A stretch of DNA of 64,000 bases from Hanstruepera marina (lineage in GTDB: Bacteria > Bacteroidota > Bacteroidia > Flavobacteriales > Flavobacteriaceae): assembly GCF_019880635.1 (NCBI RefSeq), contig NZ_JAINVX010000007.1, forward strand, positions 1-64,000, given 5' to 3'. Position numbers and translations under genes: made by a program. The notes below the pieces were generated by a model, which ran no database searches, was not told the DNA's origin, and saw only the letters and a list, made by a program, of their open reading frames with translations. Each line of letters begins with the position of its first letter. Within the stretch, counting starts at the first letter, position 1. This document shows, piece after piece, positions 56,708 to 64,000 of the stretch.

Positions 56708-59155
56708 TTAGTTATTGCCAATTCTTATAATATCTGAAAACAAACCAGAAGCTGTCACATTGGCTCCAGCACCAGCCCCTTTAATGATCATAGGCTGTTC
56801 AGGGTAACGTTGGGTGTAAAACATCACTATGTTGTCCTTGCCTTCTAAATTATAAAAAGGATGACCTTCAGGGATTTCTTTTAGTCCAACTTGTGCTTGA
56901 CCATTATTGAATTCAGCAACATATTTTAATTGACAATTTTTAGATTTAGCTGATGCGTACAATTCTTGAAAATGAGCTTCATCATTAATCAAAGTCTGAT
57001 AAAAATCATCGACAGTATCGCTCTCTAAATTTGCTTTAGTTAAGAATGAATTGTTTTGAATATCCTCTAAATTCACGCCTGTGCCGCTTTCTCTTGCCAA
57101 AATAAGAATTTTTCGTGCTACATCAACACCGCTTAAATCAATTCTAGGGTCAGGTTCTGTGTAGCCTTCATACTGTGCTTGTTTCACCACATCATGAAAT
57201 TTGGTTTGATCATTAAAGTTATTGAACACGAAGTTTAAACTTCCAGAAAGCACAGCTTGAATAGAGGTTACTCTATCGCCTGAAGCTATTAAATTATTCA
57301 AAGTGTCAATAATCGGTAATCCAGCACCAACATTCGTTTCAAAAAGAAATGGTGCATTGTATTTTCTAGATAAATATTTTAAATTTTGATAGTTCTCTAA
57401 ATTACTGGAACAAGCAATTTTGTTACAGGCTACCACCGCAATGCTTTCCTTTAAATAAGCTTCATACATATTGGCGACGGCTTCATTGGCAGTTACATCA
57501 ACAAAAATACTATTACGCAGGTTAAAAATCTTTACACGTTCTAAAAAGTCTTGTAACGTTGCTTGCTCGCCGTTTTCCAAATTTTCTTTCCAATTTTTAA
57601 GAGGTAAACCGGAATCATCAAATATCATTTTGCGTGAATTGGATAGACCAATCACCCGTAGATTTATTTTGAGCTGTTCTTTTAAGAATTTACGCTGATG
57701 CTTTATTTGCTCTACCAAACGTTCTCCAACATTACCAACACCCGTTATAAAGACATTGAGCTGTTTATTTTGGTCTTCAAAAAAGCGTTCATGGATAGTG
57801 TTTAGGGCTTTCTTAACGTCATTTTGGGAGATTACAGTTGATATGTTCTTTTCCGAAGCGCCTTGGGCAATAGCCCTAATATTGATGTTGTTTTTGCCTA
57901 ATGCACTGAATAATTTACCACTAACACCTTGATGGTTTTTCATATTATCGCCTACAAGTGCAATAATGGCTAGATTATTCTCAACAAGAATAGGATCAAT
58001 TTTATGTAAGGCTATTTCATTGTCAAATGCCAAGTTGATAGCTTTTTCGGCTTTCAGGATATCATCTTCAGAAATCCCGAAACAGATAGAGTGCTCGGAA
58101 GATGCTTGGGTAATTAATATGACATTCACCTTTTCTATGGCGAGTGTTTCAAACAGCCGCTTTGAAAAGCCTGGTATACCCACCATGCCATTACCTTGAA
58201 GGGTTAGTAGTGAAATATTATCAATATGACTGATTCCTCGTGCTACGGTTGTTTTACCATTAGTATACTCATTGGAGATTACCGTTCCAGACGCTTCTGG
58301 TTCCATGGTGTTTTTTATATGAATCGGAATATTATGGTCTAACACAGGCTGAACAGTTGGTGGATAAAGTACTTTAGCACCAAAATGGGAGAGTTCCATT
58401 GCTTCCTGATACGATAGATTCTTAATAGGGTAGGCCTGCTTGACCAATTTAGGATTGGCCGTATACATGCCGCTAACATCGGTCCAGATTTCCAGTCTGT
58501 TTACTTTTAATGCCGCTGCAATGATAGCTGCAGTAAAATCAGATCCGCCACGACCTAGAGTTGTTTGTTCGCCATTCTCCGATTGGGAAATGAACCCTGG
58601 TAGAATCGTGATGGATTGCTTGGAGTTTGCGAAGTAAGATTGGATGTTCGTATTTGTAATATCAAAATTAACTTCAGCTTTAGTAAAATTGGAATCGGTA
58701 ATAATCAGTTCTTGACTATTTTTTCTGATTGCATTGATGCCACGTGCGTTCATAGCTCCAGTGATGATATACGACGATAGAAGCTCGCCAAACCCCGTCA
58801 ATTTATCGGTTGTTTTTGGAGACAGTTCATTGATTAAATAAATGCCATCCAATAAGCTTTTTAGAGCTTCTAGCTTGGTTTCTAAATATTCTTTAATGGT
58901 AGTATTTTGATTAGAACCCAATTCAGACAATATGTTTAAATGAATGTTTTTAATATCCTTAAAAACAGACAGATAGCGTTCATTTTTGTTTTGAGCAAGT
59001 TCACCAGCTTCCAAAAGTTTGTTGGTAATACCTCCAATAGCAGAAACTATACAAACAAGCGGTTCTGTTTTAGCATAATTTTCTAAAATATTGATGACTT
59101 GGTTTATGTTTTTTGAGGAACCTACTGAAGTGCCGCCAAATTTTAATACATTCAT
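56708..59155 (-). CDS. thrA: Bifunctional aspartate kinase / homoserine dehydrogenase
   Basis: An 815-residue fusion protein of ThrA type. Residues 1-~290 are aspartate kinase (VLKFGGTSVGSS; GRGGSDFTAAIIAAAL), ~310-455 two ACT regulatory domains (VNVILITQASSEHSICFGI; NINIRAIAQGASEKNISTVI), and ~460-815 homoserine dehydrogenase (FITGVGNVGERLVEQI Rossmann motif; VGAGLPIIDTLNNLIASGD; AQYEGYTEPDPRIDLSGVDVARK). It catalyses the first and third steps from aspartate; ACT domains imply threonine feedback. A Thr-rich leader ORF precedes it on the transcript. Confidence 0.97.
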   Translation of the reverse strand: MNVLKFGGTSVGSSKNINQVINILENYAKTEPLVCIVSAIGGITNKLLEAGELAQNKNERYLSVFKDIKNIHLNILSELGSNQNTTIKEYLETKLEALKSLLDGIYLINELSPKTTDKLTGFGELLSSYIITGAMNARGINAIRKNSQELIITDSNFTKAEVNFDITNTNIQSYFANSKQSITILPGFISQSENGEQTTLGRGGSDFTAAIIAAALKVNRLEIWTDVSGMYTANPKLVKQAYPIKNLSYQEAMELSHFGAKVLYPPTVQPVLDHNIPIHIKNTMEPEASGTVISNEYTNGKTTVARGISHIDNISLLTLQGNGMVGIPGFSKRLFETLAIEKVNVILITQASSEHSICFGISEDDILKAEKAINLAFDNEIALHKIDPILVENNLAIIALVGDNMKNHQGVSGKLFSALGKNNINIRAIAQGASEKNISTVISQNDVKKALNTIHERFFEDQNKQLNVFITGVGNVGERLVEQIKHQRKFLKEQLKINLRVIGLSNSRKMIFDDSGLPLKNWKENLENGEQATLQDFLERVKIFNLRNSIFVDVTANEAVANMYEAYLKESIAVVACNKIACSSNLENYQNLKYLSRKYNAPFLFETNVGAGLPIIDTLNNLIASGDRVTSIQAVLSGSLNFVFNNFNDQTKFHDVVKQAQYEGYTEPDPRIDLSGVDVARKILILARESGTGVNLEDIQNNSFLTKANLESDTVDDFYQTLINDEAHFQELYASAKSKNCQLKYVAEFNNGQAQVGLKEIPEGHPFYNLEGKDNIVMFYTQRYPEQPMIIKGAGAGANVTASGLFSDIIRIGNN

Positions 59156-59202
59156 AATTAATCGTTTGAAGATTAATAAATTTTATTTTTGTTGGATAGA
59201 GA

Positions 59203-59301
59203 TTGTAAAAAGCTTACAAAATAAGTACGGGAGTAAAATAGAAACTAACCCCAAAGGGTAGTGGTAGTAACATTAGAAATACAAACAGGAAATCTGTTTG
59301 T
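59203..59301 (-). promoter_or_regulatory. Candidate thr attenuator structures
   Basis: Read on the minus strand, three hairpins and one alternative are visible. An 8-bp stem (59281-59288 with 59294-59301) lies in the leader ORF ahead of its Thr run. A second (59245-59261, ctaaccc / gggtag with one bulge) covers the Thr codons and stop. An AT stem (ttgtaa / ttacaa) lies at 59203-59219. The 59248-59252 arm can pair instead with 59229-59234, excluding the second hairpin. None ends in a clear T run, so the termination mechanism is open. Confidence 0.5.
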
Positions 59302-59337
59302 GGTAATTTTATGTTCTATGTTTTTAGAAATAATCAT
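59245..59337 (-). CDS. thrL: Threonine operon leader peptide
   Basis: A 30-codon ORF (ATG 59337-59335, TAG 59247-59245) that ends in VTTTTLWG. It holds six Thr codons, four of them consecutive (ACT ACC ACT ACC), and five Ile codons, so 11 of 30 residues are the two end products that control thrA in other bacteria. It starts 18 bp behind a -7 box and stops 89 bp ahead of thrA. This is the layout of a translated attenuation leader: ribosome stalling at the Thr run when charged tRNA-Thr is scarce would change downstream RNA folding. It resembles E. coli thrL in role, not in sequence. Confidence 0.75.
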   Translation of the reverse strand: MIISKNIEHKITTNRFPVCISNVTTTTLWG

Positions 59338-59354
59338 ATAACTGTCTGTACTAT

Positions 59355-59362
59355 CAAAAGTA
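59355..59362 (-). promoter_or_regulatory. -7 box of the thr operon
   Basis: Minus strand TACTTTTG, exact TAnnTTTG match, places the transcript start only about 10-15 bp ahead of the leader ATG, the short 5' end expected for an attenuation leader. No convincing -33 box. Confidence 0.55.
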
Positions 59363-59442
59363 TTATTTTTACAGTTATAAAAAAATAAATCAGTTTTTTT
59401 TGGACTGAATACCATAAACATCGATTAAAAACAAATTTATAA

Positions 59443-60999
59443 ATGAAGATTTTTTCAAAAGAGCAAATATATGAAGGTGATAGGCTAACAGCTGAACGAC
59501 AAAACATTACATCTACCGAACTCATGGAGCGTGCAGGAACACAAATATTTAATTGGATACACATGCGTATGCAAGGGGCACAGGTACCTATTCATGTGTT
59601 TTGTGGCATTGGTAATAATGGAGGTGATGGCTTGGTTGTGGCTCGACATTTAATAACCCATGGTTATAATGTTAAAACGTATATAGTAAATTATAGTGAT
59701 AAACGTTCAAAAGACTTCTTAATCAACTACGAGCGTATAAAGGAAACCACTAAAGAGTGGCCTACTTTATTGGGAAGAGATGATGAAAGGCCTAGGGTAG
59801 ACCCTCAAGATATAATAATAGATGCCGTGTTTGGAATAGGATTAAATAGACCAGCGGCAGATTGGGTTATTGATTTATTTCAGCATTTTAGACAATCTAA
59901 AGCATTTACGCTGTCAATTGATATCCCATCAGGGTTAAAAACGGACAAGGTTCCTGACGATGAGAACAATGTGGTTTGGGCAGGATATACTTTAAGTTTT
60001 CAATCTCCTAAATTAGTATTTTTTTTGCCAGACACAGCTAAATACACGGTTCAATGGGAAGTATTGGATATTGGAATAGACAGAGAGTACCTAATGTCAA
60101 CAGCAACAGAGGTCGATTTAATAGGGAAGCATGAAGTATTGCCCATTTACCAGCCACGTGATAAGTTTTCTCATAAAGGTATGTTTGGGCATGCATTAAT
60201 AATTGGAGGTAGTTATGGGAAAATAGGAGCTGTAAATTTGGCCAGTCGAGCAGCACTAACTTCAGGAGCAGGTTTGGTAACTGCTTATGTGCCAAAATGT
60301 GGTTATATTCCCTTGCAGACATCCTTTCCTGAAGCTATGGTTTTAACAGATGTAGCTGATGAATATATTTCTAATATAGATTTTAATATTATTGCCAATG
60401 TAATTGGAATTGGGGTAGGCCTAAGTGTACATGACGAAACTAAAATCGCATTTCAGAATTTTATTAAAGCCAATACAGTTCCTTTAGTTATAGATGCGGA
60501 TGGTATTAACTTATTGTCTAGAGATAAAGAGTTATTGGAGTATTTGCCTAAGCATACGGTTTTAACACCTCATCCAAAAGAATTGGAAATGTTGATAGGA
60601 AAGTGGCATGATGATTTTGATAAATTAGAAAAAGTAAAAAAGCTTTCTAATGATCATGAACTTATTGTTGTTGTTAAAGGAGCTAACACAATTACTGTTT
60701 CTGGAGATAAATTGTACATAAACTCCAGTGGAAATCCAGGATTGGCAACAGCCGGAACAGGAGATGTGCTTACAGGAGTAATAACTGGATTAATTGCCCA
60801 AGGATATGACCCATTAGCAGCTTCGGTATTTGGTGTGTATTTACATGGAAAGGCTGCCGATATTGCAGTTGAAGATTTAGGTTATCAAAGCTTAATAGCT
60901 TCACATATTATTGAAGCCTTTGGAGAAGCTTATATTAGTTTATTTGAACAACCCGAACAGCCAGAAGTAGAAGGGAATGGTGATGAAAAATCTAAATAA
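59443..60999 (+). CDS. nnr: Bifunctional NAD(P)H-hydrate epimerase / dehydratase
   Basis: A 518-residue fusion of the YjeF N-terminal epimerase and a ribokinase-like dehydratase. Residues ~1-215 hold CGIGNNGGDGLVVARHL and IIDAVFGIGLNRP with SIDIPSGL; residues ~230-505 hold GMFGHALIIGGSYGKIGA, LTPHPKELEMLIG, VVVKGANTITV and the kinase-type GNPGLATAGTGDVLTG. Together they repair hydrated NADH/NADPH: the epimerase interconverts R and S forms, and the dehydratase removes water from the S form using ADP or ATP. Divergent from thrA. Confidence 0.95.
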   Translation: MKIFSKEQIYEGDRLTAERQNITSTELMERAGTQIFNWIHMRMQGAQVPIHVFCGIGNNGGDGLVVARHLITHGYNVKTYIVNYSDKRSKDFLINYERIKETTKEWPTLLGRDDERPRVDPQDIIIDAVFGIGLNRPAADWVIDLFQHFRQSKAFTLSIDIPSGLKTDKVPDDENNVVWAGYTLSFQSPKLVFFLPDTAKYTVQWEVLDIGIDREYLMSTATEVDLIGKHEVLPIYQPRDKFSHKGMFGHALIIGGSYGKIGAVNLASRAALTSGAGLVTAYVPKCGYIPLQTSFPEAMVLTDVADEYISNIDFNIIANVIGIGVGLSVHDETKIAFQNFIKANTVPLVIDADGINLLSRDKELLEYLPKHTVLTPHPKELEMLIGKWHDDFDKLEKVKKLSNDHELIVVVKGANTITVSGDKLYINSSGNPGLATAGTGDVLTGVITGLIAQGYDPLAASVFGVYLHGKAADIAVEDLGYQSLIASHIIEAFGEAYISLFEQPEQPEVEGNGDEKSK

Positions 61000-61002
61000 C
61001 TA

Positions 61003-61040
61003 CAATTAAAAAAGCCACAATAACGTGGCTTTTTTAATTG
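61003..61040. terminator. Bidirectional terminator
   Basis: A 16-bp stem caattaaaaaagccac / gtggcttttttaattg with a 6-base loop; T runs on both strands serve the convergent nnr and TlpA-like genes. Confidence 0.92.
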
Positions 61041-61056
61041 ATAACTTTTATTTGAA

Positions 61057-62109
61057 TTATATATTTAATTCGGTAAATAATTCTTTAAGCTTGTCACTAG
61101 ATGGTCTTGGTGCGTCTGGGTTAACTACATTACCATCTGGATCAATTAATATAAAGCGTGGGATACCACTAATTTTATAATCTTGAACAAATGAAGATTG
61201 CCATCCTTCAGGTGCGATAATTTGAATACCACCCAATTCTTTTTCTGCAATCATTTTTTTCCAACCTTCTTTTGCTAGACTTGCAGCTTCCTCTTTAGAT
61301 TCTGCTTTATATCCGCGACCGTCATCTACAGAAAGGCTTACAAATTCAATGTTTTTGTCATGATATTCTTTTTCAATGGCTTTTAAATGTGGTATCTCTG
61401 CTTTACAAGGACCACACCAGGTTGCCCATACATCAACATACACGTATTTGCCTTTTAAATCAGCTAACGATGTTTTAGACCCATCTACATTTTCATAATC
61501 AGTAAATGCCGGTGATTCAGAGCCTTTTGGCAGTTCTTGCTTTAAGGCAATAGATTGACCAATATACCTTTTATAAGAACTAAGCATTGGTTCTAGAGTT
61601 TCAATAGAGCTATTGGTTATAGTTGAATCTATTTCCTTGTTGGATGTATAAAATTCACTTAATTCAGATTTTATACCATCTAGTGTTTTGTTTAAGGTTT
61701 CCATGTCTTCAATAGCACTTAATGCTTCAAAATCTAATAGTTGTTCTTCCTTTAAAGATTTTTGCGCTAAGAAATTACTTTGTTCAGAACCAATACCTTC
61801 ATATTTAACTGTTTCGTCAAACATTTTAGTATCTAGGCTCATGTCAAGTTCATAACCGTTTTTTAGAAAGACATTGGTGCTTTCGGCACCATCAAAAATT
61901 GAGTAAATTCCTGTTTCCACCTTTAAGGTATCACTAAATGTTCCATTTGGGTTAACAGCAATTGTTTTACTATAGTTTCTACTTCTTACAATTAGGGAAT
62001 CGCTATTCTGGTTTGTAATAGTTCCAGTAAGTGTTACATAATCTTTAGGAGCATCTTCTTGGCAGGCCACTATTGCAAATGCAGATAATGCTAATAGGCT
62101 TTTTTTCAT
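61057..62109 (-). CDS. TlpA-like thiol-disulfide lipoprotein with DUF4369-type N-terminus
   Basis: A 350-residue protein. The start at 62109 gives a lipoprotein signal (MKKSLLALSAFAIVAC, Cys16); the longer frame has no signal and is rejected. Residues ~25-110 look like the DUF4369 beta domain (VTLTGTITNQNSDSLIVRSRN), ~110-200 are helical, and ~205-345 form a thioredoxin fold with the redox motif WCGPCK (Cys232, Cys235) in YVYVDVWATWCGPCKAEIP and a cis-proline in SGIPRFIL. It probably reduces periplasmic disulfides, as TlpA/ResA proteins do. Partners unknown. Confidence 0.9.
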   Translation of the reverse strand: MKKSLLALSAFAIVACQEDAPKDYVTLTGTITNQNSDSLIVRSRNYSKTIAVNPNGTFSDTLKVETGIYSIFDGAESTNVFLKNGYELDMSLDTKMFDETVKYEGIGSEQSNFLAQKSLKEEQLLDFEALSAIEDMETLNKTLDGIKSELSEFYTSNKEIDSTITNSSIETLEPMLSSYKRYIGQSIALKQELPKGSESPAFTDYENVDGSKTSLADLKGKYVYVDVWATWCGPCKAEIPHLKAIEKEYHDKNIEFVSLSVDDGRGYKAESKEEAASLAKEGWKKMIAEKELGGIQIIAPEGWQSSFVQDYKISGIPRFILIDPDGNVVNPDAPRPSSDKLKELFTELNI

Positions 62110-62132
62110 GGGTTTTAATGTATTGATTTTTT

Positions 62133-62140
62133 CAAAAATA
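62133..62140 (-). promoter_or_regulatory. Candidate -7 box of the TlpA-like gene
   Basis: Minus strand TATTTTTG, 23 bp ahead of the ATG. No well-spaced -33 box. Confidence 0.35.
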
Positions 62141-62228
62141 TAATTTATAACTATAAATTCATTAATTATTAACAATTGTTTGCATAATTACCATTGAATA
62201 TAGACTTTTGGAACAATTTTTATCAACC

Positions 62229-63737
62229 ATGGAGAATATACATTATATATCTAGTAAGCCTTTAGACTTAAACACAATTTTTGATATTGTAGTAAACAAT
62301 AAACAATTGGCACTTTCAGAAGAATCTGTTCTGAAAATCAAAGCTAGTAGAGCGTATTTGGATAACAAATTAGAAGCTGAACATAAACCTATTTATGGTA
62401 TTAATACGGGTTTCGGTTCGTTATATAATGTAGAAATTTCAAAAGCTAACCTTACTAAATTACAAGAAAACCTGGTTATGTCCCATGCTTGTGGTACAGG
62501 CGATAGGCTTCCTAAAAGTATAGTACGGTTAATGCTGCTTTTAAAAGTTCAGTCTTTGAGTTATGGTCATAGTGCCGTACAATTGGAAACCGCCCAGCGG
62601 TTATTGGATTTTTATAACCAAGATGTTTTGCCTGTTGTGTACACACAGGGTTCATTAGGTGCTTCAGGCGATTTAGCGCCTTTGGCCCATATGGCTTTAC
62701 CACTAATTGGAAAGGGAGAAGTGTATTTAGGCAATGAAATTTGTAATGCTGAAGAAGTCTTAAACAAGTTTTCATGGAAGCCTATTCAATTACAGTCTAA
62801 AGAAGGATTGGCATTGTTGAATGGGACACAATTTATGAGCGCTTATGGTATTCATCTTTTGTTAAAATCGTATAAGTTGTCTTATTTGTCCGATTTAATA
62901 GGAAGTGTTTCCCTTGAAGCTTTTGATGGTAGGATTGAACCTTTTAATGAGTTGGTTCATTTAGTGCGTCCACATAACGGCCAATTAAAAACGGCAGAGC
63001 GAATAAGAGAGTTTTTGGAAGGAAGTGAATTGATTTCTCAAGAGAAGAAGCATGTGCAAGACCCATATTCGTTTCGCTGTATCCCACAAGTTCACGGAGC
63101 AACAAAAGATACTTTAGATTTTGTAAGGAAAACGTTTATTACAGAGATTAATTCTGTAACCGATAACCCTAATATATTCAGTAAAGAAGATGAAATAATT
63201 TCTGGAGGTAATTTTCATGGTCAACCATTAGCATTGGCATTAGATTATCTTAAGATATCAATGGCAGAATTAGGAAACATTTCTGAAAGGCGAACATTTC
63301 AATTAGTTTCAGGTTTACGTGGGTTGCCAGCATTTTTAGTAGAAAATCCAGGTTTAAATTCTGGATTTATGATACCGCAATATACCGCAGCAAGTATAGT
63401 AAGTGCCAATAAGCAACTTGCAAGCCCTGCAAGTATTGATAGTATTGTGTCTAGTAATGGGCAAGAGGATCATGTGAGCATGGGTGCAAATGCTGCAACT
63501 CAAGCTTATACATTGGTCAATAATATTGAAAGAATACTGGCAATCGAGTTGTTTAATGCTTCTCAAGCATTAGAGTTTAGAAAGCCACTAAAGTCATCGG
63601 AATTTCTTCAATCTTTAGTTAATATTTTTAGAGATGAAGTTAATTTGGTTCATAATGACAGAGAACTTTATAAAGATATTGAAGCTTCAATATTTTTTCT
63701 TAAGAATTTAAATATTGAGCCAAATGAAATGTTTTAA
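62229..63737 (+). CDS. hutH: Histidine ammonia-lyase
   Basis: A 502-residue aromatic amino acid lyase. The ATG at 62229 is preferred to an in-frame TTG at 62208. The self-forming MIO cofactor triad is Ala145-Ser146-Gly147 in GSLGASGDLAPLAHMALPLIG, almost the position in Pseudomonas HutH. GINTGFGSL, QDPYSFRCIPQVHGA, SVTDNPNIF and GGNFHGQPLALALD are further family signatures. It deaminates histidine to trans-urocanate, the first step of histidine breakdown. hutU, hutI and hutG are not in the window. Confidence 0.95.
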   Translation: MENIHYISSKPLDLNTIFDIVVNNKQLALSEESVLKIKASRAYLDNKLEAEHKPIYGINTGFGSLYNVEISKANLTKLQENLVMSHACGTGDRLPKSIVRLMLLLKVQSLSYGHSAVQLETAQRLLDFYNQDVLPVVYTQGSLGASGDLAPLAHMALPLIGKGEVYLGNEICNAEEVLNKFSWKPIQLQSKEGLALLNGTQFMSAYGIHLLLKSYKLSYLSDLIGSVSLEAFDGRIEPFNELVHLVRPHNGQLKTAERIREFLEGSELISQEKKHVQDPYSFRCIPQVHGATKDTLDFVRKTFITEINSVTDNPNIFSKEDEIISGGNFHGQPLALALDYLKISMAELGNISERRTFQLVSGLRGLPAFLVENPGLNSGFMIPQYTAASIVSANKQLASPASIDSIVSSNGQEDHVSMGANAATQAYTLVNNIERILAIELFNASQALEFRKPLKSSEFLQSLVNIFRDEVNLVHNDRELYKDIEASIFFLKNLNIEPNEMF

Positions 63738-64000
63738 GTGTAATTTACAGCTTATCTAATTTAATTGTAGATTATCTAATTTCCTTTGTAAACAGAGTCT
63801 TAATTATCTATATTCGTTTTGAATGAATGAAAAATTTGTTCAACTTTCGATTTTTAGCATTTGATTAATAGCAATTAAATGCCTCAATTTACTTCATAAA
63901 ACTTCAAGTTTTTGATTGTTTTTTATAATCAAGGACTATTATTATTTAAGGCCTTCCTATGTTGTGTAACACATTATTAATCAAACTAAAATGTTATGTT
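63738..64000. other. AT-rich non-coding tail of the window
   Basis: 263 bp behind hutH with no ORF or terminator of strong form. A weak hairpin (ttgatt / aatcaa, around 63915-63935) and a repeated ttatctaattt are present. The next gene lies outside. Confidence 0.5.

Noticed and set aside
59334-59564. 76-codon minus-strand ORF over the thr promoter and the nnr start
   Set aside because: It overlaps the well-supported nnr coding region and the promoter, and shows no motif.
62208-62228. TTG start giving hutH seven more residues
   Set aside because: The ATG at 62229 gives the normal family N-terminus; TTG starts are rare in this group.

Overview
The window reads as a chromosomal segment of a marine- or soil-type member of the Flavobacteriaceae (Bacteroidota). 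The grounds are AT-rich intergenic DNA, TAnnTTTG-type -7 promoter motifs, few Shine-Dalgarno sequences, many Bacteroidota-specific families (PorP/SprF, type B gliding C-terminal domains, SprB repeats, CarboxypepD_reg-like, DUF3822) and housekeeping genes of flavobacterial type. No tRNA, insertion sequence, prophage or CRISPR array was seen. The one structural RNA gene is rnpB.

Left part (1-27,990, almost all minus strand): a type IX secretion / gliding-motility locus. Reading with transcription (right to left) it holds a small exported protein, a beta-helix-like secreted protein, an SprC-like type B CTD protein, an SprD-like PorP/SprF barrel fused to a 16-residue repeat coiled coil and a SPOR-like tail, and then two consecutive modules, each a ~2,740-residue SprB-like adhesin followed by its SprF-like partner. 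The order parallels Flavobacterium sprC-sprD-sprB-sprF, with the sprB-sprF module doubled. The two modules are the most striking feature of the window: 6.64 kb of each (all of sprF plus the last ~1,876 codons of the adhesin) is nearly identical at a constant spacing of 9,329 bp, while the N-terminal ~860 residues differ and are mosaic. Downstream lie a sixA phosphatase gene and, at the left edge, the 5' part of another giant exported protein with 237-bp in-frame tandem repeats.

Middle (28,127-43,990): a polyphosphate pair (ppk1-ppx), an outer-membrane barrel, a miaE-lipoprotein-dnaX cluster, rnpB with promoter, closing helix and terminator, two small exported-protein genes, an rsmD-DUF3822-membrane-protein operon, a RecD-like helicase, and a cluster kdsB-HAD phosphatase-kdnB-like oxidase-acyltransferase that suggests lipid A/Kdo modification, possibly 8-amino-Kdo.

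Right part (43,997-64,000): a carboxypeptidase-regulatory-like protein, yebC, a helical exported protein with a Prc-type S41 protease, phhB, an NAD(P)-binding epimerase-like protein, gcvT, an exported aminopeptidase P, DUF2892 and GNAT proteins, the threonine operon thrA-thrB-thrC, a bifunctional NAD(P)H-hydrate repair enzyme, a TlpA-like lipoprotein and hutH. Upstream of thrA is a previously unlisted 30-codon leader ORF ending in four consecutive Thr codons, placed just behind a promoter motif and overlapping competing hairpins: a likely threonine/isoleucine attenuator.

All reading was by eye. Family names come from recognised motifs; no database or alignment was run.
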